Below the pieces are notes generated by a model. It saw only the letters and a program-made list of their open reading frames with translations. It was not told where the DNA came from and searched no databases. The translations under genes and the position numbers were made by a program. 64,000 bases of DNA from Lentisphaerota bacterium. GTDB taxonomy: Bacteria; Verrucomicrobiota; Kiritimatiellia; UBA8416; JAIOPI01. Positions 37,834 to 46,116 of this stretch are shown in pieces (position 1 is the first letter of the stretch; each line of letters begins with the position of its first letter). Where the stretch lies: positions 124,001 to 188,000 of the forward strand of contig JAIOPI010000033.1 of NCBI GenBank assembly GCA_021413965.1, written 5' to 3'.

Positions 37834-37956
37834 ATACACAATCTTAACGTTAATTTTACAAAAGAGCGCATTCCGTTAAATCTTGCCCATCCTGTGGCCT
37901 GATAATAGACTATCCCTAGTGGGGAAGGGGTGATTCCGTCAGGTTCTTAACGGAAT
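37834..37956 (+). promoter_or_regulatory. control region of second PMP/InlB gene
   Basis: AT-rich stretch in a GC-rich genome. Contains ATACACAATCTTA (37834), a candidate promoter TTGCCC (37883-37888) with 17 bases to TAGACT (37906-37911), and three copies of the half-site ATTCCGT: 37870 and 37933 direct, 37950-37956 inverted (ACGGAAT). The first and third give a perfect 10-base inverted repeat, ATTCCGTTAA / TTAACGGAAT, bracketing the promoter. Confidence 0.45.
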
Positions 37957-37986
37957 GATTGGAGCGCTTCTGGGAGGGGGCGGCGA

Positions 37987-40900
37987 ATGACGCGTTATAT
38001 CGCTCGTTGGGTATCGGTGTTTGCTCTGATTCTGGCCGGTGTGGCCGGGCGTGAGACCTCCGCCTTGCCGGTCCGCTACGTGGACGTCACCAGAACCGCT
38101 GGCGCCAAGACTGGCGCCTCCTGGACCGACGCCTACACCAACATCTGGGACGGCCTGCGTGTCGAGACCGTCGCCACGGAGTTCTGGATCGCGCAAGGCA
38201 CCTATTCGCCCACCAACTTCGGGATCGTCGCCGGCGTCACGAACGGCAACAACATCCGCGCCACCATCATAGGCGACCAACTCTACGGCGGCTTCGTGGG
38301 CAACGAAACAGCCCTCAGCCAGCGCGATTGGGCCGCCAACCCCACCATCTTCTCCGGCGATATCAACGGCGATAACGTCTCGGATATCCTCACGGACAAC
38401 GCCATTGTGAACGACGCCATCGAGCGGCCCCTGTTTCATGTCACCACCACCGCCGGCGGCATCATGGACGGATTCACCCTGCAGTACGGCAACAACGTCG
38501 GCACCCACACCCGTCATGGCGGCGCGCTCTACGTGGCCAACGTCGCTGACTTCACCATCCGAAACTGCATCTTCAAGAACAACGTTTCCGCTCGTGGCGG
38601 TGCCATTGCCGTACGCGGCGGCGCGGCTGTCACCTCCTGCCGCATCGAAAACTCACTGTTCTACAACAACGTGTGCGCGAGCAACAACTTGTCCTCCGAC
38701 GGCGCCATCTACACCTTCCAGGCGTCCGCCACCGGCCTGTACTTAACGAACTGCTCCTTCGCGGCCAACAGCATCGCCGCGCAGCCCAGCGGGCTCAGCA
38801 GCGCCAACGGCCTGGCAGGCGCGGACGTGCGCCTGCACAGCCTGCTGAGTGGCGGCGTGGTCTTCAAGAACTGCATCTTCTGGAGCCAGACCAATTCCGT
38901 CAGCGAGGGCATGGTCCCGACCATCACCTACTCGGACGTCCGCCAGGTGAGCGGCACCCACGCCGGCACCGGCAACATCAATTCCGACCCCATGTTCGCC
39001 AATGGAACCGGCCCGGCCTACGACCTCAGGCTCCTCACCGGCAGCCCCTGCATCGAGGCCGGCGAGAACACCGGAGTGGCGGCCGTGGATCTGGACAACG
39101 GCACCCGTATTCAAGGCACGACGGTGGACATGGGCGCCTACGAGAAGGTGGCGTCCTCGCAGTACAACATCACCATCAACGGCTCGCCGGAAAGCAACTA
39201 CGGCGTGACCATCGCGGCGGGCGGCGGCGCCTTTCACGTTCAGACGCCCCACGGCCCCACGCTCTACGATGGCGGCGCCGCCAGCGTGATCGCCACCAAC
39301 TCACCCCAGGCGATCGATGCCGACAACCGGCGCCTGTTCATGAGCTGGTACGACGGGTCGACCACCACCTACGCGACCAACCTCGCGTTTACCCACGCCG
39401 GTGCCATCACCTTCACCCTGAACTACGCGCTCCAGCACCGCGCCTCGCTCAGCTACATTGGCAACGGCACCGCCACCATGACCCCCGCCGACGGCTGGAC
39501 CAACAGCGGCGCCACGGTCAGCTACTCCGCCCCCACTCCTGGCGGCGGCTTCACCTTCAGCCACTGGGAGGATAGTCTGGGCTCGCCCAAGGGCAGCGGC
39601 GATCCGCTTGACATCACCCTCACGGCCCCGACCAACATTGTCGCCGTGTTCGACGCCGCCGGCGAACTGGTCAATGTCCAGACCGACCCGGCCAACTTGA
39701 ATTTCAGCGCGGACGGAGCCACCTACAACGACTTCCAGGCCTTCTCGTGGACAGACACCAGCGGCGGCCCCCCGGGGCACATCCTGTACGCCACCAACCA
39801 GCCGGTCAGCGCCACGCAGGAGTGGCGCATGGATCGCTTTGTCGACAACTTCGGCACCACCTTCGGCACGAATTACACCTTCTTCGTGGACGGTGCGGGC
39901 CCCTACAACACGACCGCATTCTTCCACTCGTGGTGGAAACTGGCGACCAGCTTCAACGGCGCGCAGGGCTCCGTGACCACGAGCAGCGTCCCGGCGGATG
40001 CGTTCTACGAAAACAACTCCGTCGTGACCCTCACGGCCGCCGGCGCCGGCCCGAACTTCGAGTTCTCGTCCTGGAGCGGCTCCATTTCGGGCACGGTGAA
40101 CCCGACCAACGTCACCATGGACAGCGCCAAGTCCATCACGGCCAACTTCACGCAGATCGTCTTTGTGGATACCACGGCCGTAGGCGGCGGCGACAACGGC
40201 ACGTCGTGGGCGAGCGCGTACACCAATCTGTGGAAGGCGCTGGACCTCTCCGGCGCGGGCCTCGAGTACCGGGTCGCCGCCGGTATCTATACGCCCACCA
40301 ACTGGAACCAGTCCTTCGCCGTGCTTCAAGCCAATGACACCCTCCGGGGCGGCTATCCGGCCGGCGGCGGGGCCACCCGCGACTGGGCCGCCAATCCAAC
40401 CTACATCTCCGGCTCCGCCGCGGATGACGGCCACTCCGACATCACCTTCTCCAACGTGTACGCCGAGACGCCATTCGTCGACTACCCGTTGCTGTATGCG
40501 GCCAGCGCAGGGGTGCAGATTGACGGGTTCACCCTGCAGTACGGTGCCAACATCTCCACCCACACCCGCTATGGCAGCGCGCTGTATGTGAACGGCGGCA
40601 ACACCACGCTGCGCAACTGCGTGATCCGGAAGAACTGGGCCCTGCGCGGCGCCATCGCCGTGAAAGGCAGCTCCACGGACTTCATCATGGATAACTGCCT
40701 CGTCTACGCGAACTCCAACATGTCCGCCAATGCCACGGGCGGCGCCGGCCTTTTCACAGACTCGTGCCGCATGATCGCCATCACCAACTGCACGTTCGCC
40801 GATAACCATTCCGAAGTCGGTTCGGGTGACGACATGCGCCTGCACAGTGCGATGACCGGCCCGGTCCGTCTCCAAAACAGCATCTTCTGGAGCACCGCCC

Positions 40901-41670
40901 CCATCGGCAACGCCAACGTCATCGCAAGCAGCTCGACCAACTACTGCGATGTCAATGGCGGCGTATCCGCCGGCACCGGCAACCTCAGCAGCGACCCGCT
41001 GTTCGTCGACCCGTCCGGTGGCGATTTCCGCCTGCAAGGGGCGAGCCCGGCCATCAATGCCGGCGACAACGCCGGCGTGGCCTCGGTTGACTTGGACAAC
41101 ACCGCGCGCATCAAGGCCACCACGGTCGACATCGGCGCCTACGAAGCGCTGCCGGTGTACACCGTGACACTCGATTCCGTCCCGGCCGGCGTAGGCCTGC
41201 AGGTCACCGCAGACGCCAGCACGCAGACCGCCCCCTACGGCTTCCTCCTCACCGCCGGCGCGCACACCATCAGCGTGACCAGCCCGCAGTCGGGAGGCGT
41301 GGGGACTCAGTACGTGTGGTCCACCTGGTCCGATGCCGGCGCCCTCAGCCACGGCATCTCGGTGGCCGCGCCCGTCACCTACACGGCCCACTTCACCACC
41401 AATGTGCAGTTGAACGTGTCGGCCGGCGCGGGCGGCAGTGTCGGAGGGGACAGTGGCTGGCAGGATTACGGGTCCAACGCCACCGTCACCGCCACCGCCA
41501 GTCCGGGCTATCAATTCGACAGCTGGTCGGGCGACCTCAGTGGCTCCGCCAACCCGGAGAATGTCGTGATGACCTCGGCCAAGTGGGTGACGGCCACCTT
41601 TGTCACGACCACCACCACCACGACCGCCGGCGGCTCATTGCCGCCCAGCAGCATCTTCCGGTTCAAGTAA
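37987..41670 (+). CDS. secreted PMP/InlB-repeat surface protein (paralogue)
   Basis: 1227 aa; ATG with GGGAGGGGG 7 bases upstream, then a signal peptide (WVSVFALILAGVAGRETSA). Two beta-helix cassettes (VDVTRTAGAKTGASWTDAYTN and VDTTAVGGGDNGTSWASAYTN) alternate with InlB-like modules (FSHWEDSLGSPKGSGD, FSSWSGSISGTVNPTNVTMD). It lacks the third cassette and Ig-like domain of the 31332 protein and ends in a divergent InlB repeat, a short threonine run and GGSLPPSSIFRFK. Codon use is more GC3-biased than in the paralogue, by eye. It is a tandem duplicate with its own promoter region and is followed by a convergent AraC gene. Confidence 0.88.
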   Translation: MTRYIARWVSVFALILAGVAGRETSALPVRYVDVTRTAGAKTGASWTDAYTNIWDGLRVETVATEFWIAQGTYSPTNFGIVAGVTNGNNIRATIIGDQLYGGFVGNETALSQRDWAANPTIFSGDINGDNVSDILTDNAIVNDAIERPLFHVTTTAGGIMDGFTLQYGNNVGTHTRHGGALYVANVADFTIRNCIFKNNVSARGGAIAVRGGAAVTSCRIENSLFYNNVCASNNLSSDGAIYTFQASATGLYLTNCSFAANSIAAQPSGLSSANGLAGADVRLHSLLSGGVVFKNCIFWSQTNSVSEGMVPTITYSDVRQVSGTHAGTGNINSDPMFANGTGPAYDLRLLTGSPCIEAGENTGVAAVDLDNGTRIQGTTVDMGAYEKVASSQYNITINGSPESNYGVTIAAGGGAFHVQTPHGPTLYDGGAASVIATNSPQAIDADNRRLFMSWYDGSTTTYATNLAFTHAGAITFTLNYALQHRASLSYIGNGTATMTPADGWTNSGATVSYSAPTPGGGFTFSHWEDSLGSPKGSGDPLDITLTAPTNIVAVFDAAGELVNVQTDPANLNFSADGATYNDFQAFSWTDTSGGPPGHILYATNQPVSATQEWRMDRFVDNFGTTFGTNYTFFVDGAGPYNTTAFFHSWWKLATSFNGAQGSVTTSSVPADAFYENNSVVTLTAAGAGPNFEFSSWSGSISGTVNPTNVTMDSAKSITANFTQIVFVDTTAVGGGDNGTSWASAYTNLWKALDLSGAGLEYRVAAGIYTPTNWNQSFAVLQANDTLRGGYPAGGGATRDWAANPTYISGSAADDGHSDITFSNVYAETPFVDYPLLYAASAGVQIDGFTLQYGANISTHTRYGSALYVNGGNTTLRNCVIRKNWALRGAIAVKGSSTDFIMDNCLVYANSNMSANATGGAGLFTDSCRMIAITNCTFADNHSEVGSGDDMRLHSAMTGPVRLQNSIFWSTAPIGNANVIASSSTNYCDVNGGVSAGTGNLSSDPLFVDPSGGDFRLQGASPAINAGDNAGVASVDLDNTARIKATTVDIGAYEALPVYTVTLDSVPAGVGLQVTADASTQTAPYGFLLTAGAHTISVTSPQSGGVGTQYVWSTWSDAGALSHGISVAAPVTYTAHFTTNVQLNVSAGAGGSVGGDSGWQDYGSNATVTATASPGYQFDSWSGDLSGSANPENVVMTSAKWVTATFVTTTTTTTAGGSLPPSSIFRFK

Positions 41671-41686
41671 TATCGGATTGCGTACC

Positions 41687-41749
41687 TGTAGGGGCCACGC
41701 GGGCGCGGACCTCGTCGCGAGATCAGGTCTCCGCAAGCGGAGCCCCTAC
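41687..41749. repeat. REP-like family A element after PMP/InlB gene
   Basis: Same orientation as all other copies, with a diverged left hairpin (CCACGCGGGCGCGG). It is flanked by a 16-base direct repeat, CATCTTCCGGTTCAAG at 41652 and CATCTTCCGATTCAAG at 41756; the first is the last codons of the PMP gene, the second overlaps the AraC stop. Confidence 0.88.
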
Positions 41750-41766
41750 CGCACACATCTTCCGAT

Positions 41767-42750
41767 TCAAGCTCGCGCCCGCTCGCGGTACTCGCTGGGG
41801 GTGCAGTTCAGATGCTTGACGAATACGTGCGAGAGGTGGCTCTCGTCGGCGAACCCCCAGTCGGGGGCAATGGCCTTCAACGGCCTCCGGCTCGTGGCCA
41901 GCTCGTTGGCCGCCCCCTGCAGCCGGTGCCGCAAGCCGAACCGGATGAACGAGGCTCCCATCACGGCGTGAAACGCGCGCATGAATTGATCCACCGTCAT
42001 CCCGCACGCCTGGGCACCCTCCCGGTTGGTCACCCGTCGCTGGCTGCGCAATGCCAGCTCCACCGCCGGCTGCAGCCGATCGTGCAACTCGCGATTTCGC
42101 AGGGGACTCCGGTCGCCTGACTTCTGGGACTCCATCACCTGGGTCAGGAACTCGGTCACGATGCCTTGCACATGCAACCGCCGCAGGGGGCTGCGCTTGC
42201 ACAGCAGCTGGTTCAACCGCTCGCCGAGAGCCATGAGCGCCGCGGTGTCGCGCACACGGCGCGGACGTTGCTGCCATGGCGCGGTGAAGGGCTGCAGCCA
42301 ATCCAGATGCGGCGCCTGCGCGAAGTGCAGACTGCTGACAAATTGGGGCCGTATCTCAAACACGGCCACGCGGCACGGCGTATCCACCAGGCGATAGCCG
42401 TTCGGTTCATAGGACGGGCAGAACCACACGCTGCCGGGCCCGCACAACCGCTTCTGCCGTGTCGACCCCCAATAGCGAATCACGCTGCCCTCAAGAACGA
42501 ACCCGCACTCCAGGGCGTCGTGCATATCGAACCGGTCAAGGTTATCACGGTGGGCATATGTGGCGATTCCGGCATGAATCGGGTTCTCCTCCGGCAGCAC
42601 GTAGTCGTATTCAATGATCGGCTGTCCCGGCAGAAGATCGGAATGCCCCCAGCGCCAGTGGAAGGCCTGCGGGGTCAGCGAGACGCTCGTCGGGTGACAA
42701 ACGTCCCCGAGCGTAACGCGCGTTGGAGTCCCCAGCGGTTTGCGAATCAT
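41767..42750 (-). CDS. AraC-family transcriptional regulator (paralogue)
   Basis: 327 aa from ATG 42750; no clear ribosome site, and the first about 28 residues have no counterpart in the 16918 paralogue. Cupin-type N-terminal sensor region: ALECGFVLEGSVIRYWG, PGSVWFCPSYEPNGYRLVDTPC. C-terminal HTH pair: ACGMTVDQFMRAFHAVMGASFIRF and IAPDWGFADESHLSHVFVKHLN. Its last codons run into the 16-base repeat next to the family A element. It is convergent with the PMP/InlB gene; control of that locus is inferred from the same pairing at 16.9 kb. Confidence 0.87.
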   Translation of the reverse strand: MIRKPLGTPTRVTLGDVCHPTSVSLTPQAFHWRWGHSDLLPGQPIIEYDYVLPEENPIHAGIATYAHRDNLDRFDMHDALECGFVLEGSVIRYWGSTRQKRLCGPGSVWFCPSYEPNGYRLVDTPCRVAVFEIRPQFVSSLHFAQAPHLDWLQPFTAPWQQRPRRVRDTAALMALGERLNQLLCKRSPLRRLHVQGIVTEFLTQVMESQKSGDRSPLRNRELHDRLQPAVELALRSQRRVTNREGAQACGMTVDQFMRAFHAVMGASFIRFGLRHRLQGAANELATSRRPLKAIAPDWGFADESHLSHVFVKHLNCTPSEYRERARA

Positions 42751-42970
42751 AGTCCACGGCCACGGATTCCGCGGCCCTCCCCTGTCGCAAGGCCATGGCC
42801 GCGATCGTACCAGCCTCCGCGCGCCACGGATGCGACGTGCGAAATTCTACAACAACCTTGACGGCGTGGGAAGGGGCACGATGGCGTGGCGCGCGCACCC
42901 GGATCCCGCACACGGCACGGGGACCACGGCCGGGCAGGTCCCCATCGAATGTCCCGCGGTTCCAGTCGCG

Positions 42971-44422
42971 TCACCGCGCGCCGCGTCCCCGCCCCCCGAT
43001 CCCCCCCACCACGGCATCCAGGTCCTTCTCCTGCCGCGGATCGAGCGCGCGCGGATCCTGCGTCGCCAGGATCTCCTTCACTTTCTTTCGCGCCTCCCCC
43101 AGCATGTCCGGCTTCTCGTCATTCCAGGCGCTCGGGTTGAGCCGCTTGATGATGCGTGGCAGCCATAGCTCCTTCCGGAAATGCTCCGCCGTGTGCGATT
43201 CGGACATGTAGCCACCGCCGAAGCCCAACTGCAGCATGAGATCGAGCGCAATCGTGTCGTCATTCACGTCGATGCCTGTCACCAGCCGGTTGAGGATGCT
43301 CATCAGTTCGCAGTCGATGACGATTTGTTCGAGGCTGCCGACCAGTCCGCCCGGCCCAAGCCCGCCGCCGTGGCTGATGTAGGGGGGCACACCCGCCAGC
43401 ACGTTCAGCATGGCGGTGTAGGCCTTTTCCATCCCGGCCTGGATCCCCGGCTTGCACGCGTCGCTGGAGGTCAGATGCCCGATGCTTCCCATCGGCCCCA
43501 TGTCCACGCCGATGTGACGATACAGATCCCGCGACGCCAGACTCAACAGCGTGCGGTCAGGACCGCAATAGAGGCTCGCACCCGTGCGTTGATCCATGAC
43601 GATCGGCGCGATTCCCGGCTCCCAGGGCTGCCCGAACAGGTCCGACATCACCAGCCCCGTGTATACTTCCGCGAGCGACATGGTGAGCGTCCCGGCCAGC
43701 GTGACCGGCGCTGACACCCCCGCGACGCACATGGTCGCGCCACAGCGCACCCAGATGCCCTCCGCCAGCGCCGCCAGCGCGAAGTCCAGCGTGTCGTGGT
43801 CGTAGGTCAGCGGGCTGGTGATAAAGGCGTGCTGCATCAGCACCCGCCGCCGCAGCACCTCCTCCCGGCTGCCGTAGGCAATGTCACACATGCGCAGCAT
43901 CAGCGGGATCGAGTGCCGCGAGAGAATGTCGCAGCGCGTCGGCGTCTTCACGCGCCGCAGCATCACGTCCAGCATCAGGACGTCCTCGTAGCCGGGGACA
44001 TCCTTCGGTTCAAAGAGCGCCGTCACCTCCGTCACCTCGGGCAGCGACAGCCCCACGATCGTAGCGCGGTCCAGATCGGCGCGCGTGGGATAGCGGACCA
44101 CATCGGCATCCGCATCGTAGATCTGGTTCGCGAAGTAGCCAACGCGCACGCCACCCGTGGCCGCGCGGCGCGGCTCCGGCACCTTGGGAATGTTCCGGAT
44201 CAGGACGTCCAACGCCGCCTCGTGCACGTGAACCACGTCCCCGTCGACCCGATAGCCACGGCGGCGCAGCATGTCCAGCACCACGGGATGCCCGACTTTG
44301 AACCCCAACTCCTCCACGAGCCGCCGGGCAGCCGCATCGATTTTCAACACGTCGGCGCGCTTGAGCACCACGAACCCATCGTCCCCGCGCCGCGCCGCCA
44401 GCCGTTCAAACACTTCCATCAT
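42971..44422 (-). CDS. MttB-family methyltransferase (non-pyrrolysine type)
   Basis: 483 aa; AGGAG 7 bases before ATG 44422. The trimethylamine methyltransferase superfamily moves a methyl group from a methylated amine to a corrinoid protein. Typical blocks: LVEELGFKVGHPVVLDMLRRRGY, QHAFITSPLTYDHDTLDFA, GSIGHLTSSDACKPGIQAGMEKAYTAMLNVLAG and LGFGGGYMSESHTAEHFRKEL. The frame is continuous, so there is no in-frame amber codon for pyrrolysine; such homologues act on glycine betaine, carnitine or similar quaternary amines. No corrinoid protein lies in the window. It is the third gene after the Rieske oxygenase and FAD oxidase, all on the minus strand. Confidence 0.88.
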   Translation of the reverse strand: MMEVFERLAARRGDDGFVVLKRADVLKIDAAARRLVEELGFKVGHPVVLDMLRRRGYRVDGDVVHVHEAALDVLIRNIPKVPEPRRAATGGVRVGYFANQIYDADADVVRYPTRADLDRATIVGLSLPEVTEVTALFEPKDVPGYEDVLMLDVMLRRVKTPTRCDILSRHSIPLMLRMCDIAYGSREEVLRRRVLMQHAFITSPLTYDHDTLDFALAALAEGIWVRCGATMCVAGVSAPVTLAGTLTMSLAEVYTGLVMSDLFGQPWEPGIAPIVMDQRTGASLYCGPDRTLLSLASRDLYRHIGVDMGPMGSIGHLTSSDACKPGIQAGMEKAYTAMLNVLAGVPPYISHGGGLGPGGLVGSLEQIVIDCELMSILNRLVTGIDVNDDTIALDLMLQLGFGGGYMSESHTAEHFRKELWLPRIIKRLNPSAWNDEKPDMLGEARKKVKEILATQDPRALDPRQEKDLDAVVGGIGGRGRGAR

Positions 44423-44440
44423 GGTTTAACTCCTGGGCGA

Positions 44441-44544
44441 ACCCACCCCGCCCTTCGGGCACCCCTCCCAAGGAGGGGATCGTGATCCCGCATTTACCGT
44501 TCTGATCCCCTCCTCCGGAGGGGTGGCCGCAGGCCGGGGTGGGT
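44441..44544. repeat. palindromic repeat family B, intergenic copy
   Basis: Arms ACCCACCCCGCCC...CACCCCTCC and GGAGGGGTGG...GGGGTGGGT, with AGGGGATC and GATCCCCT inside. It fills most of the gap between the FAD oxidase and the MttB-family gene. Confidence 0.85.
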
Positions 44545-44597
44545 ATGCCCTGTTCCCGTGAACTCTGCGCGCTCTGTGCGAACATCCGAATCCGCCG

Positions 44598-45977
44598 CTA
44601 GGCCTCGTCGATGGCGGCAGCGGCGCGGTTCGCGGAGCGCGTGGCGGCCTCCATGCCCCACACCAGGTTGTCCGCATAGGCGCCAGCAAAATGGATGCGT
44701 CCGCAAGGGCGCATGATCTCCGGCCAATACCGCGCGAGCTGGCCGAGAGGAAAGGGCTGCCGCTCGCAGGAGGCCACCCACCGGTCAGTCTCCCAGATCT
44801 TGACGAGCGCCTGCTCGATCTGGCCCTTGCTGCCGGGCATGCCCCGGTGCAGGGCCGCAATGGCTTCTTCGACCGTGATGTCTTCCTTGCCGCTGGCCAT
44901 CAGCAGCCCTCGCCCGCTGCCCACGTCTTCCGCGATCGGGCAAGTCCAGAACAAATCGCCCTCCAGCCGCAAGTTGCCACTCTCACCGCGGCGCGTCCAG
45001 AACGGGGTCCGGGTCTGAAAGACGATGCGCGACTGCAGCGTGTAACGCACCTTCTGAATCACGTGGAGCTTGGCCGCGGGCCAGGCCGGCATGACGCGGA
45101 TCTGGCGCAGCATGGGAAGCGGAATGGCGTTCACGAGATACTCCGCCTTCAGCGCCCGTTCCACGCCATGCTCACGATAGCGCACCGTCACGCCGCGCGG
45201 ACCGCGCTGGATGGCCGTCACGGGGCAGTGCAACCGCACGCGCTGGCCGAGGCGCGCGGCAAAGGCATCCGTCATGCACTGGTTCCCGCCGGCGATCCGG
45301 TAGAGCTGCGTGGGGAACAGCGGCACCCCGCGCCGCTTCACGATGGCCATCTGCCACAGGCGATACAAGGCGGATTCGTTCGCGCCGCCCAACCCCTCGC
45401 TGGACTGGCTCACGCCCCGCGTCCGCGTGTCCGACCCCGCAAACCGGATGGCCGCCTGCGACGCACCTTCGTGTCGCAGAAACGCATTCACCGTGACATG
45501 ATCCAGGTGATCGAAGCCCACGCCGAAGGGCTGGTACTCGTCCGCGAAGGCATCCAGATACTTCTCCACGTAGAGCATCGGCAGCTCCCACCAGGCATGC
45601 GTGGCCAGAAACGCCACCTCGCGCGCATTGAACCCGAGTTGCTTCAGCACGGGACGCCGCCGGAGCATGGGCTCCGTGTAGCGCTTGCCATCGATGGTGT
45701 GGATGATGTTCTGGCGGCGCGGAAAATCCAGGACGGGCAGCTTGAACTCTCGCGTGTACGCGCGGAACAATTCGTAGCCGGGCCGGGTGAAATGCTCCGC
45801 GCCCAGATCCGCATACAACCCGTCGGCCAGCGGTTCGCGCAGCGTGTGGATATGCCCGCCGGCCCGCCCGGCCGCCTCGAGCACCGTCACGTCGTGGCCG
45901 CGCTTCATCAGTTCGTAAGCGCAGCACAGCCCTGCGATCCCCCCACCCGCCACAATCACCTTCTTCGCACGCTTCAT
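44598..45977 (-). CDS. FAD-dependent amine oxidase-like oxidoreductase
   Basis: 459 aa from ATG 45977 with GGAG 8 bases upstream; the frame extends to 45992. The N-terminal dinucleotide fold reads VIVAGGGIAGLCCAYELMKRG followed by LEAAGRAGGHIHT, as in monoamine oxidase, protoporphyrinogen oxidase and desaturase families. The C-terminal FAD segment is FAGAYADNLVWGMEAATRSANRAA. It sits between a Rieske oxygenase and an MttB-like gene, so an amine is a fair guess as substrate, but a protoporphyrinogen or carotenoid-type substrate cannot be excluded. Confidence 0.83.
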   Translation of the reverse strand: MKRAKKVIVAGGGIAGLCCAYELMKRGHDVTVLEAAGRAGGHIHTLREPLADGLYADLGAEHFTRPGYELFRAYTREFKLPVLDFPRRQNIIHTIDGKRYTEPMLRRRPVLKQLGFNAREVAFLATHAWWELPMLYVEKYLDAFADEYQPFGVGFDHLDHVTVNAFLRHEGASQAAIRFAGSDTRTRGVSQSSEGLGGANESALYRLWQMAIVKRRGVPLFPTQLYRIAGGNQCMTDAFAARLGQRVRLHCPVTAIQRGPRGVTVRYREHGVERALKAEYLVNAIPLPMLRQIRVMPAWPAAKLHVIQKVRYTLQSRIVFQTRTPFWTRRGESGNLRLEGDLFWTCPIAEDVGSGRGLLMASGKEDITVEEAIAALHRGMPGSKGQIEQALVKIWETDRWVASCERQPFPLGQLARYWPEIMRPCGRIHFAGAYADNLVWGMEAATRSANRAAAAIDEA

Positions 45978-46011
45978 CGCCACGTCTCCCAAATCCGTCG
46001 TCGATCACAGC

Positions 46012-46074
46012 GACCGGCCGGGACGGCCGGCTCCATGCCGGAATCGAGCCTGGAGCCGGCGGTCCCCGCCGGTC
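46012..46074. repeat. palindromic repeat family C
   Basis: GACCGGCCGGGACGGCC... (46012-46035) and TGGAGCCGGCGGTCCCCGCC... (46051-46074) are 24-base arms complementary at about 22 positions across a 15-base spacer; each arm also folds on itself. It lies between the Rieske and FAD oxidase genes. A single arm recurs at 50838. Confidence 0.8.
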
Positions 46075-46116
46075 TTCCCGCCGTCCATCCCGCTGCCACT
46101 CGCACCCTGTGCCCAC

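Noticed and set aside
39301-41514. 737-codon frame opposite the second PMP/InlB gene, and similar frames at 31239-32930 and 34488-36137
   Set aside because: Antisense to repeat-rich secreted proteins; low-complexity V/G/A/R composition, no domains.
42971-44422. Pyrrolysine-containing MttB with an in-frame amber codon
   Set aside because: The frame has no internal stop and ends normally, so it is the non-pyrrolysine type.
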